Assembly (NCBI GenBank): GCA_010645155.1
Contig: CM021323.1
Location: 10,783,742-10,847,741 of the forward strand
DNA from: Tigriopus japonicus
Taxonomy: Eukaryota; Arthropoda; Copepoda; Harpacticoida; Harpacticidae
Length of the DNA: 64,000 nucleotides
Reading direction: 5' to 3'
Positions 1-11,400 of the stretch are shown here, one piece after another. A program made the position numbers and the translations under genes. Below the pieces are notes generated by a model. That model did no database searches, was not told where the DNA came from, and saw only the letters and a list, made by a program, of their open reading frames with translations. Within the stretch, counting starts at the first letter, position 1. Each line of letters begins with the position of its first letter.

Positions 1-440
1 TCGAATATTTGAGTCAAAGAAAAAAATATTTCAGGCAAAATTGAGGAAATAAATGAACGTTAAATGCTCAGGAGGGCTTACCAAAAATGAACCCAAAATA
101 CAAAACTTGCTACAAAATCGCATTTGTCCTAAAATTTGACATTCACAACCAAAACTACTGTCATACACGAAAAAAAATTGCGCCATTTATTGAGGAAAAC
201 TAAAAGTTGTATTTTTGAATCAATTACATTCAAGTAGGCCTCCAAAAACGGCATAATATAGCAAAATCACCAGAAACAAATTTGGAAAATGGGCGCACAA
301 AGACAAAAATACCAAATAATGGCCTTGTCAAAAAAATATTTCTTCAATATCCGCCTTTTTTCCAAATATTTTGGCCTTTTGAAGAAAATATATATATTGG
401 AAATTTTGTCACTTTTTTGCAAATATTTTTCCGGGCCCTA
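1..440. repeat. hAT-type MITE, copy 1 (cut by window start)
   Basis: This AT-rich non-coding stretch is alignable by eye along its length with 57004-57551, for example around 'aaaattgaggaaa', 'aatgaacccaaaat' and 'ggccttgtcaaaaa'. It ends at 431-440 with CCGGGCCCTA, the inverted form of the TAGGGCCCGG that opens the second copy. Short TIRs starting TAGGG suggest a non-autonomous hAT element. The left end lies outside the window. Small ORFs across it are not conserved between the two copies and are not genes. Confidence 0.75.
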
Positions 441-1346
441 GTGATAAGCATTAAAATTTACAAAACTCTTTAAGTGTATGCCTTTTATTTAAACAGGTTT
501 AAAGTTGATTTTGAATTACTGTATATACACAAAGGTGCTCCTAGTAAGGAACCATACACGCGTACACTAACCCCAGATTATTATGAGACTAGAAGCAAAT
601 TTCCTTTAAATGAAAAATATGGTACCAACATTTTTTTATTCGCCCTTGTGACGCCCATTGAGTCTGAAACGACAGAAAATTTTCGGACCCTTGATAAATG
701 AACAAAATCCTAGACATTGGCTTTCGTCTTAAATTTAATTTTTCGTCAACACAAACGGGAAACCAAACATGTTCATGAATATGTTCCTGCCGTTTTACTT
801 TTCCTTGAAGATCCTTTTAGTTTTAAATTTACGCTTTAACTACGTTCTATAAATACCAACTACTGATGCGACCAAACAATAGGTTTCAGCCAAATGTTGC
901 CACATTTGCCGTTGCTTAGTTTTGAGGTCAAAAACTTTGCAACAATGGCTGACTCACAGAAAATAACGAGACATAAATTCTGGGTAAAAACGGCGACACT
1001 TTTTATTTGGTTGCATCACAAATTCCAACCATTGTTGCTAATCCTTGGTTTAACAAATTATAAAGCTAATATTGGTATCCAAGTATCTTCATTTTAATGA
1101 AGAAAGACAGGAATTGTTCCGTGAGAAATTATCGTATCCTCTTACAAGGGAATGGAATGGATCGTATTCCATCGTTTAAGAGTTGAGTCGAGTGTTCCTA
1201 GAATTTCTCTACGGATTCCTCTGACACATAATTCTAAAGAACTTGTACACTCATACGGGATGAAAATTACACCAGGGTTCTGTGTATCTTTTTTTAATGT
1301 GGAACAACTTATGCCTGAATTTCCCTTGACGTGGCTTATTTTTCAG

Positions 1347-4300
1347 AGTGCCGTTGGTATTTTCAAATCCATTAATCAAGTGGATCGTATGGTCGAGGCC
1401 GCTTGCATCCAAATCGTTCCATCGGAATCTCAAGTCAAAATTGAGTTACGTTGTAAATTCAACGTCACCAAGAGCTACGTTATTCCATTCCTCGAAGCCG
1501 ATACGGTGAAGGTAATTGTCAAACCAAATATTTTCATCGCATTCAGTTTTGGTGGTCGTTTCATATCCTGGAAAAGAAGGCCTTGCTCCTTTCCACTGAG
1601 TGCCTTTTTAAGAAGGGAAATGCAAGGCTGCACAAACTTCACTCGTTCCCTCCTTTAAGACTTGTATCAAGTGGGTGGTTGTTGTGACATTTAAGAAAGT
1701 TTTCGTTCCTTGGCCGCTCGATTGGAAGTTGGAACAGGGAACAAATTCGGCTGGAAAGTACAAAAGAAAGGACAAGGACACCTAAAAGCCTTCGCTGAAG
1801 ATCTAGCAAGGGGCCTAGACTTTTTTACGATCCTTCAGAGTTTAAAAAGAGGTCTGTCTGATCTAGGCAATCTCACCTCTCGAGAGTTCTATCCTCTTAT
1901 GGAAAAGAATTGTAAAATAGTATTGATTTTCCGTTGAACAGCCGTTGCCCACCCTAAAAAGAATGGCAGACCACCACGAAGTGCAACAGGAACAAGGGGA
2001 AAAGTCTTGGGAGTGCGCAAAAATTGGATAGACAAGGGCTTGTCCCTTAGCTTTTGGAAACCTCCAAATGCCCATTGTCAAAGAAGCGAGAAGACCAAAA
2101 ATGCTTTTTCTAGAATATTTTGACCATTTTTCCACTCAAGTCTGACTAAGAAATGGTTAGAAAAGATTTTTTTTGGAAAGAGTTACTTCAAAACTGGTAA
2201 AAACTGAAAGAAAAAATTGTTATCCCAACCGCAACCGGTTCTCGAGTGTTTTGTTTTGGAGGTAAGGAGGTAATGTTACATCCAAATGAGGCGAGATCAG
2301 AGACTAGGCAAAGAACGATCTTAAGATCGAACTGCGACATGGTAAGCTGGTTAGTAAGTTTGATCTTACGATCGTTCTTTGCGTCTAAAAAACTAGCCTC
2401 AAGTAGGTGGACGAAACCGTTTCTCATTACCTATGGGGAAAATCCCACTGAAAATTGTAGTCTCTAAGCAGAAATATTCTACTATTTCGCTTTTTCTTGC
2501 TTTTAAATTCATAAAAAGAGTTAAAGCTCCTTTTAATCTGAAATGAAACTTTTTTTCTTATAATAAAGCAATTACTAATGGATAAAAGATTTTATTTTTT
2601 AACTTATCCAGAGATAATTGGAAAGAAGTTAATTAGAAGTACTGATCTACAAGGCGACAGCATCATACTATCAGATGTTTTATCTTTGTTCCTTGTATTT
2701 TAATCATTAGAAATGATACGAGTACACGGCGTTTTTTAGGCTGCAGAATGTATTTTTATATTCTAAAGACTTGTGAGACCATTTTCGACTTCAAAACTGG
2801 TCTCCAAAGTCTATGGAATTTAAAATAAATACGGCTTCATCGTCTTGAAAATCATCGACAAAGTAGGACTTCAGAACAATTGTTGTAAAATTAACTATCA
2901 TAGTTATTGTGTTAAAATTCCATCATTGCAACACGATTTTCTTCTTGCCTTCCCCAATGCAGAAACCTCCTTTAAAAGATCTTATAAAAGATTGAAGTGC
3001 ACGCCATTATTCATGATCTGACAATCTACCGCAAATATCGTCAATTTGTCCCAATTTACATGTCAACGGTAAATGTGTCGTTCTACGATGAAATTTTCAC
3101 CAAAAGCCTTCTGACTATGATTAAGTCGTTTTTGGGAGCCCAAAAGTTCTTTTAATTTGAATCTTAAGATTTATATATTCATTTTAAAACAAACAGAAGT
3201 AAAGAAACTTACTAATGATTGGCAGTACTCTTAGCAATCTTTTTGGTTTCATTGGCATGGTATATAATATATAAAGTATATAAACTTTACAATATTACTA
3301 TTCGACCCCGTATGAAGCATGATTCACATTTCACAAGTCGTTTTTGCAAAGTGATTTTGTCAATATGAAAGACATTATTTTTTCAGAATTTAACGTTTCC
3401 TTAACATTGCTTTCCTTTGGCAAATTAAACGAAAACCTCGCAAAATTAGACAAATGTTTTGACAAACTCTTCAACTAAACAAAAATCCTTTAGTTGTTCC
3501 CTTTAACCATGACTATCATCAATTTTTTATTACTGCAGACGTAGGTTGGAACAAATCTCTACCGCCAACGCATCTTTGTACGTTACTCTGATTGCAGCAA
3601 TACAACTTCACAATCCAGGGCTTTTGATATCATGTGGTTCTTTGTCCAAAGAACAAATCGACAAAGAGCATGAACGAATGGGTACTTGATCAAATCATCG
3701 TACAAAGTAACATTGCAGAAGCGTCACAAAGTTTAGGATATCAGTATGGGCAAATGGGCGCGTTTGGAATTGTACTACAATCTGGTGATTTTAAGTTAAC
3801 AACGGAATAATGAAGAGGTCTTTGTATTTTCAACGCAAAAAACAGATGTAAACAAGGAATCCGTTTTCAGGCTCAATACGATACCTCCGAAAGCTCGAAT
3901 CATCTAGACATCGATTCGAAGATTCTTTCATCCGTGTTTGATAGCTTTCTTCAAAACCAAGAGGAAGTCACAATGATTGCTTCACCCGCAGACTTTAAGT
4001 TGAAGAATTTTATAGAGGATCAAGACGAGGTGTCTCGTAAACATACTGTTTCCACCGTGTTCACCATGAAAATCCCGGAATTCCAGTCTTATGCCATCAA
4101 AGAGACCTCACATGTGACATATTGTCTCAAGGAACTACGATCCTTCAACGGTTTTGCGGAAGCCTTCAGTCTACCCTTGTCAGCCACATTTGATGTGGGA
4201 GGAAAGTACGATCGTCGCACTCACTTCAAAGTCGACTCATATCGTTTTTAAGGTTTCTTGTTCTCAATTTTATCCACGTTCCTTTACAGACCAATCGTGT

Positions 4301-4737
4301 TTGCCCTGGCCCACGAGGGTTTCTACGAGGCTGCGCTCGTAATGGCCACTATCGATGAGAATACTGCGACCGATCTAGTTCCGGTTCACACCGGTGAAAG
4401 GATTCTTAAGCACGTGGAGTCCCCGCCAAAGGCCAGTACTCAAAGGGATCCCAAGTCTGGTCAACCGTCACATCTCTCGCCAGGCGTGACTCCAATTTCG
4501 GCCAAAGAGCCTTTGAATCGTGAGCTCTTAACACCAGATATAATGGCCGAAATGTCCATGGATCAAGGAGGGATTTGGGATATTGAAGGAAATGGGGATA
4601 CCATTCCGAGATCCCCGCCTTCCAAAAAGGCTCGAGTCGTCTTCAAACGATGTTTTGATGCAACGTTTTACCCTCAAAACATGACGGCTGCCACGCGAGT
4701 TTTGGCACCAGACTCGGATGATGAGGACGATTCTTGA
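1347..4737 (+). CDS. RAD9: Cell-cycle checkpoint protein RAD9 (5' exon(s) not in view)
   Basis: RAD9 is a subunit of the RAD9-RAD1-HUS1 (9-1-1) clamp that is loaded at damaged DNA and activates ATR through TopBP1. Three coding exons are supported: 1347-1511, 3871-4205 and 4290-4737 (948 nt, 315 aa plus stop), all with GT-AG borders and phases that close. The first encodes the PCNA-like stretch starting SAVGIFKSINQVDRM, followed by CKFNVTKSY. The second carries FTMKIPEFQSYAI and CLKELRSFNGFAEAF. The third starts PIVFALAHEG and ends in a Ser/Pro-rich tail with a basic cluster (PPSKKAR) and an acidic terminus, LAPDSDDEDDS. That terminus resembles the CK2/TopBP1-binding end of vertebrate RAD9 (LAEDSEGEG). 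The initiating part of about 70 residues was not found downstream of position 1, so the gene probably begins before the window. Human RAD9A is 391 aa. Confidence 0.92.
1512..3870 (+). other. RAD9 intron, 2.36 kb
   Basis: This long intron lies between the RAD9 exons ending ADTVK and starting AQYDTSE. Apart from the hairpin at 2309-2381 I see no gene, RNA gene or conserved domain. The small ORFs here have no recognisable products. Confidence 0.7.
2309..2381. repeat. Long hairpin in RAD9 intron
   Basis: Arms of 25 nt (2309-2333 and 2357-2381) starting CAAAGAACGATC pair with only two mismatches across a 23-nt loop. Flanking bases also show weaker inverted similarity further out, so it may be the core of a small palindromic element. 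A microRNA-like precursor is possible, but nothing beyond the fold supports it. Confidence 0.6.
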
Positions 4738-7700
4738 TGAAGAAAATTTTATGTGAAAGTTGAGAAGAATTCTAACGAAATACAAGATTCAAATAGTTCA
4801 AACGGCTTCCAGATACATCGTAGTTCTAATAGCGCAATACATGGATTTTTTTTTTCTACTATTATACCCTATTGTCTCATTCGAAAAGGAAAAAAACGAA
4901 ACTAAAAACGTTTGAAATGAAGGGCAATGAGGTTAGTTAGATCTCTCTTTATTGAACCTTTCTATTTACAAGCCATGCGTTCAGTTGGATACTATATTGG
5001 AATGAAAAATGCAAGTGTAACATCATTAACAATTAGATTCAAATCAAGAACAAAACAATAAATAAAATTAGTTACATTTTAGACATTAGATACATTATCA
5101 TCCTTCCATTTTTCGTAGCTACATTCGACACGTCTTCAAATAATGTGTCTAAAACCTCAAAATGCCTCAAAAAAATTACGCAAGACTTATTTCTACCTTT
5201 CACAAGTTGTTGACTTTTCAGTGCTGAACCAATAATGTCAAAAGGATTTTAACTCTAACAATTCAAAGTTAAAAGAATCTAGAAATCGGTCAATACTTTT
5301 CACACAAGAATTGAGATGGATTGAGAATGGCGACGATTCGAGAGTTTACTTGAATATCTATTAGAGGCAGGGATGGCCAGGGGATTATTCCCGGGACCCC
5401 GGGTTTAACGTGGATTCCGGGCCGAGATTTTCTAATTCTAAAAACGGGATAAATGAGATTTTGAACAATATTTCAAAAATTGAGTTTTTCTTCGGGATCA
5501 CGGGACGGGATTTTCTAAAACAGGCAATTTGTTGAATTTCAAGAATTTAAAATGACAAAAATGAAGAAATGTCTTGTCAAGGATCTAGAAAATCTACCAA
5601 TACATTTTTTTCCTATCAACAGACCTATTAGGACTCTAATCATTTTTTTCATATTTATGTCATGCCCTTTTTTGAAAAAAAGAACATTCTGTAAATTCCG
5701 GAAAATACCAGTTTATCTCGTCCCTGGGATCCTAGGGACAGGATTTTCTTCGAGGGGACGGGATTAAACCAACGATGATTAGTTGGTTAATGCATTGAAG
5801 GGAATGCAATTCCTCTAATAAATTCAAACGGAAATGGACAAATAGTGCCTGATCAAAGCCGCTTTTGCTCAAATTGTAGTCATATTCATGCTACTGTTAT
5901 TGGGGTACACTTCGTTCATTTACTTCGACAAAAAGTATTTTCAGTATTTTAAATTTGCAAACCGACAAGAGATCAAAATGCTTTAGGCTTTGAATTGAAC
6001 ATGAAACGCAACGAAACGTTTTCACAAGTATCTCGCCCAACCTATAAATTTACTGCCGATTTTTCCTTCTCATGAGATCTGTGTTATCGTTTAGCTCTAC
6101 GCAGCTCGCTGCCTTTTTTTTTATAAAACGAGTAACTCAAACACCCATTTCTAGTCCAACTACGCATAGTGATTGCGTTTCAAGCAGGATAAATAATAGC
6201 ACGAATCAGCACGACAAGCCCAATATCTGTTTAGAACCATAATCCGATTCCTCAAGAATTGAGTTCTTCTTGTCCCGTTGTTTTTTCCCTCGCTGCATGA
6301 CTTCCAACCGCAACGGTTGCACGCATAAATCAAAATATTGTACTTCACATGCGCTCAATAATAGTCCTCCAGACCGAACATTTCCTCCATCCATGGGGGA
6401 AGTTGGCTGAAGGTCCTGAAACACCCGTTTTGAACGAACGAACGAACGCGTTTGACAAAACGAAGATACTTAGAATTCAATGCCGAGGACGTTGTTTACC
6501 ACACATGATATTTATATCTTGGCCAAATAAACTTGTTTTGGAAAACAGATTTCTTATCACATTGGACTACATCCTTTGGCCTCATACATAATAGTACTTT
6601 TGTAACACTTTTCAAATCAAGCTTGTGGCCATTTACGCTGCACATGTGGTGTGACCTCAGCTCACACATCAACTCCATTCATGACAATATCTTTATGGGC
6701 ACTTGGCGACAGGTGAAGATATAACAAAAAGTGCCATCCAAGTGTGTGAATCCATCTTTCTACTTGAACTTTTCCACATGGGTTTCCCCCTTCACCATCA
6801 TCCTTGGCTTTGCAGACCGTCATGGTTGTGGTTCTTTCCTCAAAATTTGGTCGCTATCTGCTCCTTGAAAACCAAAGTACCTCAATATGGGGATATATAT
6901 TTAATGTTTCATCGGACGACCAAGAATATACAACGTGTACAACCTTTTAGAATGGCAAAAAATGAAAGAAAGCATTTGCCAAAAACTCCTAAAGCCATAA
7001 CGCAATTTCTTTGCTATATTTGGAAGAACAACTTGGCTATTCTCCGAGCGAAAAAAATGAAAAGTCTCTTTCAGGTTGTTCTTACGTGCAATGTCCATCC
7101 AGTGTGTATAAAGAGAAGGGGGGAGACTGGCCACTGAAATAGCAGTCCGTTGTGCTGCCCTGGAGAAAAGCGTGACTAGGGTGGTGGTGCCAGTGGCTGC
7201 TCGCTACTATCAGCTCCACTGCACCCTAATCCAGGCCTTGTTTCATCTTCTCCATTTTCGTTGCTACCTTTGTTCACCAGAGTTAGTCCCTCTGTCCACA
7301 TGGAGGGCAATTCAAGCACGTTCAAGCTTCTCCCCCTACTGAGCGAGATTTGGACTCGACCAACGGAACCTGTTTCCTCCTTTAGGGACAGAGTTTCTTA
7401 ATTCAAGTCCAGAAATATCCAGAAACTCAACGAGTTTAAGACGTACAAAAATGCTTTTTGAAAAGTTGTGAGATATTTTATTTTAAAAATTAATTTTGGC
7501 TTGTCTAGGGTTTCTATCAAACTTCGTCATATGAGAAAATGCAAACCCTATTTTGGCTCAGAACTTGGTATTTCATGCCCCTGTTATGCTTTTGAAACTC
7601 CATCCAAGTAGGCTCCACTCGCCCGCATTTGTGGGAAGGCTTGCCGGGAATCCCAAAGTAAGCCTAGGATCCGCTCCTTGCTGTATGTGCTTGATGTATT

Positions 7701-7866
7701 CGTCGTAATGTAGTAGGCAGAAGGGGGTGGCTCTGGAGAACTTCCGAGCTCACTACTTCTAGAACTACTATTGCTTCTGCTTGGACTGCTGCATCTGCCC
7801 GTTGTTCAAGTCATCATAGTACGATAAGAGGATAAGTCCGGCACAGAAATACAAGTTGCCGCCCCC
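4738..7866. other. Intergenic region between RAD9 and NCoR
   Basis: About 3.1 kb without a recognisable gene on either strand. The only structured part is the GC-skewed repeat at 5370-5785. ORFs such as 6349-6591 and 6703-7137 have no family features and carry no supporting splice pattern. AATAAA strings near 5057 could serve as the RAD9 polyadenylation signal. Confidence 0.5.
5370..5785. repeat. Dispersed repeat with GGGA-rich ends
   Basis: The left end (GGGATGGCCAGGGGATTA followed by runs of CCCGGG) and the right end (GACGGGATTAAACC preceded by CCCTGGGATCCTAGG) are imperfect inverted relatives. The middle is AT-rich. A fragment with the same GGGATT/ATCCC vocabulary lies at 58021-58090. It is most likely a decayed MITE. 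Borders are approximate. Confidence 0.45.
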
Positions 7867-8467
7867 TTGCGTCGAAAGGTACTGGTAGTAGTAGTAGTAG
7901 CCCTTAACTGCAAGCCTCCCGCGGTCGAGAAGATCATCTCTCTCTCTCTCTCTTTTTCTTCTTTCTCTCTCGCTCTCTTTCCGAAGTCTGCCTCCTCCTG
8001 GTTAGCCCTCAGTCGTTTGTGTGCTGCGATCGCCTCAACAGTCTCCGGTCGCCTCGTTCAACGGCAAGACGCCGGACCATTCGCCGATCGACGAGATACG
8101 CCGCCGAAAAAAAAACGCACGGGACCTACACGAAATATCGCCGGAGAATTTTGCCACCGTGCTGATTCCCAAGAAGCTACGGAAAAAGGTGGCATCCCTG
8201 GAACGAACTTGTGAAGCAGCAAGCTGGAACAGCATTAATAAACCCAATTTGGCTCAGCCTGTAGTCTTGTACCCACCCGGTGTTGTGGGCGTGCCGTGGG
8301 ACCATTTTTGTCCCATCGACCTCTGTGACAACAACCTCAACCAGGAGGGGTTCTTGAGCCCTCTCGATATGGCTCCTGGCATGAGGGATTATTGAGTCTT
8401 GTTCAAAGCCCTTGTCTTGGTGTGATCAGTCAACAGCTGTGTTCTAGGAGGCGGTCCTTGAGGAGTC
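7867..8467 (+). promoter_or_regulatory. Probable 5' UTR / promoter-proximal region of the NCoR gene
   Basis: This is a locally CpG-rich segment that includes a (TC)n run at 7937-7953 and a (GTA)n tract near 7885. It precedes the NCoR start codon at 8468. A consensus-like 3' splice site (CTGTGTTCTAG before GAGGCGG) sits about 20 nt before the ATG, so an untranslated first exon spliced to this site is plausible. A 124-codon ORF at 8021-8395 shows no known domain and may be chance coding potential in a GC-rich leader. Confidence 0.4.
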
Positions 8468-11400
8468 ATGTCGGCCCCTCCAGATGTTCGGACTCTGCCA
8501 CCCTCGGCCACACCTCCTGGAGGAACAACAGGCCGAGGGGTGGCACCTGGACCCCAGGTTTTCATGTCTAGGCATCATCCCCATCAACACCAAAGGTAAG
8601 CAGATTTTTTATTCTTTAGATGCATCTTTATCTCTAAGCTCAATGAGGTGCTCTTATCAGAATAATTTTAAAAAAGAATGCAATTCATTATATATCAAAT
8701 TCTAGGAATAGTTGAATTAGACTTGAGTACGGCGTTAATGTATGTTGGCTTGTATTAGGGAGATACACTTTTATGTGTTCTCTTCAAGCATTTGAAAATT
8801 TTTGATTGTGCTAATTCGATAAAAGCGTCATGGTGTTGTTCAGTTTAAGCCACAAATTAAGAACAGAAGGAAAAGTTGATATTTTCATTTAACTCTCGTC
8901 CTTTAAGTGGACCAGAGCTAAAAGGTTTACTCTTTTAGATGGCAACAAATCTCTGACCTTTAGATTACTTAGAATCTGTGAGCCCCCTCCCTTCCTAAAA
9001 AATAGAAACTTGAAATGCAATTGACTAATGTTGAGGTTTCCTCTATCTTTCGTACGGTTGGCACATTTACATTATATTAAACTCGCTAGTTTAGGTTCTA
9101 CATTTTGACCTCTGTGCATTGGTTTATCTCGTAAATATGAAAGGTCGTTTTTTCGTACTTGGTTGACCATCTGTTGTATGCTGTTCAAGTGTTGGCCTAG
9201 AGTCCTCTTCATTTTTTGTAACGGATCCCGTTGTGTGCTTTAGGTGCATTTTAGGATAATGCAATATAACTGATAATTAATAATATCTGGTATACTATTA
9301 CCATCTGTACTACTATACTACTTTATAGAATATAAAAACTCTCTATTTCGAGAGCTTAGGACGTCGGTTATTAACAGTGCAATAAAATGGCAAGATCCAG
9401 ATTGGGATGGGAAAAAATCTTGCACAGTAATTGTGGCTATTGTTTCTATGGTTTTTTTTCACATCAGCGGATTAATCAAGGACAGGCTTGTAATTCAATG
9501 GAAACCTATTTGTGAAGAAAAGTCACGTTTTCATTCAGAAAGTCCGCAAGTCTTGGAAAGAAGCCTCTTTTGAACAATTAGGAGCTACAGGATTTTTTCA
9601 TCAAAAATGTTTCTAAGCTCCTCGAAACGAGAAAAAAAAGACACGGTTTGAGATATGAACCGTTCTGTTTATCAAAGTTGGGACCGATTCGCAAGAACGA
9701 TTCGAGACTCAGTCATTTGTAGTAGTTCATTATTGTAGTTGTAGTAGATCTGTAGTAGTTCTAGTAGTAAAGGGACTCGTTCTTGAAATAGACTCGCGTT
9801 CTGATGATTCGAGGATCTCGTGTAAGTGCCATGTTGTCATTGTCTAGTAGTGCCTTTTGCTTGGTTCCCAGTGAGTGAATAGTGACTGTTTTTTTCTTAT
9901 TCACGAGGCAGTGTTGCCATATGCCCTGAAGATCTCAGATGATTGACGTGTTCACGCTTGGCCATGGCAATTGCTAGAAGTGTGTAGGGGAAAAAGCAAC
10001 CAGACAAACCATTAGAGAATCTTGCATTTGAAAACCAACCAACTACGTGGCTCTCCAATGTGAAAGTACTAGTCGTAATTTCTACATTCCCGCAAGTCGA
10101 CTTCAATTTCCCAACATGCTCTCTCTCTCTCTCTGCTTTGGGTACGTTCTTTTGGCCAGTTCTCCCGAATATGATGTGAGTGTGTGTGTGCGAGAGAGAG
10201 TGCCTTCACTCACTCACACACTGGCACACACGCAACTCGCATACATTGTCTCAGTCATCCAAGTTATTCGTTCTCTATCCAGAGGGGTTTTCTCCCCGAG
10301 TCGATCCCCTATTTGGGCCGAGTCTCTTGGCTGATGGCAGACTCGCTGCCCTTGCTGCTGTTGTTGTTGTTGTTCTAGCCATAATCGCGGTCCTCGTCGC
10401 CGTTTTGGGCTGCGCCAACACAGCAACTTGAAAGAGGATGACTGAGAAGCCTCGTGAGTGAGTGCAACCTCCGCCTTTGGCCAAGTCCTGGAGGATCGTC
10501 AGCAGCTAGTGACTTCCTCTCCATCAGCTGGAGAAAGAGAAGCTAGCAGCTGTTGGGTGATCTAGGCTCAGAACTTGGAAAGAGAAGTGGGCAGTTGAAA
10601 GGGAAGAAGAGGAGAAGCTGCTGCAGCAGCGCCCTCCATTGGCAGTCAGCAGAGTGATTGCATTTCTGGCTTGGATCCCTGCCTTAATTCCAGGCACACT
10701 CGGCATGAAGCAGAAAAAGAAGAAGAGGGGACGAACTGCCGTTGAAAGAGGGAGTACTTGGAAGGCAAAGGCGGGGATCGACTCTGGTGTGACGAGAGTT
10801 CATAGCTAAGTGAGAAGTGCCTCTGAGACTTCTTTGGACAGAAGAACGACGATGTCGTTCGCTAGTCGTTCGTGTCTCCTTCCCTCTTTTGATCTCTTTG
10901 GCTGTCTTTCTCTCTCTCTGTTCTTCCTTCTCCTTCTTTTTCGCCTTTGATATTAAAGGAGAATGAGCTGACGTCATTTAAACTTGTTCATAAAAGATCT
11001 CGGTGCGGTAGTGTATGTTGGCTGTTCGATGTACACATACCCAACTATCTGGGTCCATTCAGCTTCAATTCCCAACCCAAAGAGGAATTATGCGTCATCC
11101 CACGGAATGAAACACCAGCTAGCTAGTCTTTGCACCTGAGAGCTCCAGAGACCCATCTATTCACACTTGCATTTGGCATTTCCGTCTAGAGAAGATTCCG
11201 TTTGAATCGACAATAACCCCTTCATCTTGCTTAGATGTTGCCTATGCCATCTTTGGACTACTTTTGGTTGTTTTGGTTGTGCTTGCAACATATGGTAACT
11301 CCCCAAGAAAGTAATGTGATTAGATCTAAGAGTAATGCCCATATCCTTGAACGAGTAGGCATTCTCCTCGATGCGTTTTGAAGCAAACACATTTGTTGCA

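Noticed and set aside
3539..3820. Possible additional RAD9 exon after a TACTGCAG acceptor
   Set aside because: Translations do not resemble RAD9, and joining 1511 directly to 3871 gives continuous family sequence in phase.
6703..7137. 144-codon ORF in the RAD9-NCoR gap
   Set aside because: No domain, no codon or splice support, and stop-poor by chance.
8021..8395. 124-codon ORF upstream of NCoR
   Set aside because: No recognised domain. It lies in a GC-rich leader and is best explained as 5' UTR. It was not called as a gene.
10047..10977. Cluster of ORFs on both strands in NCoR intron 1
   Set aside because: All are driven by CT/TG/GA and CTG microsatellites. No splice or domain support.
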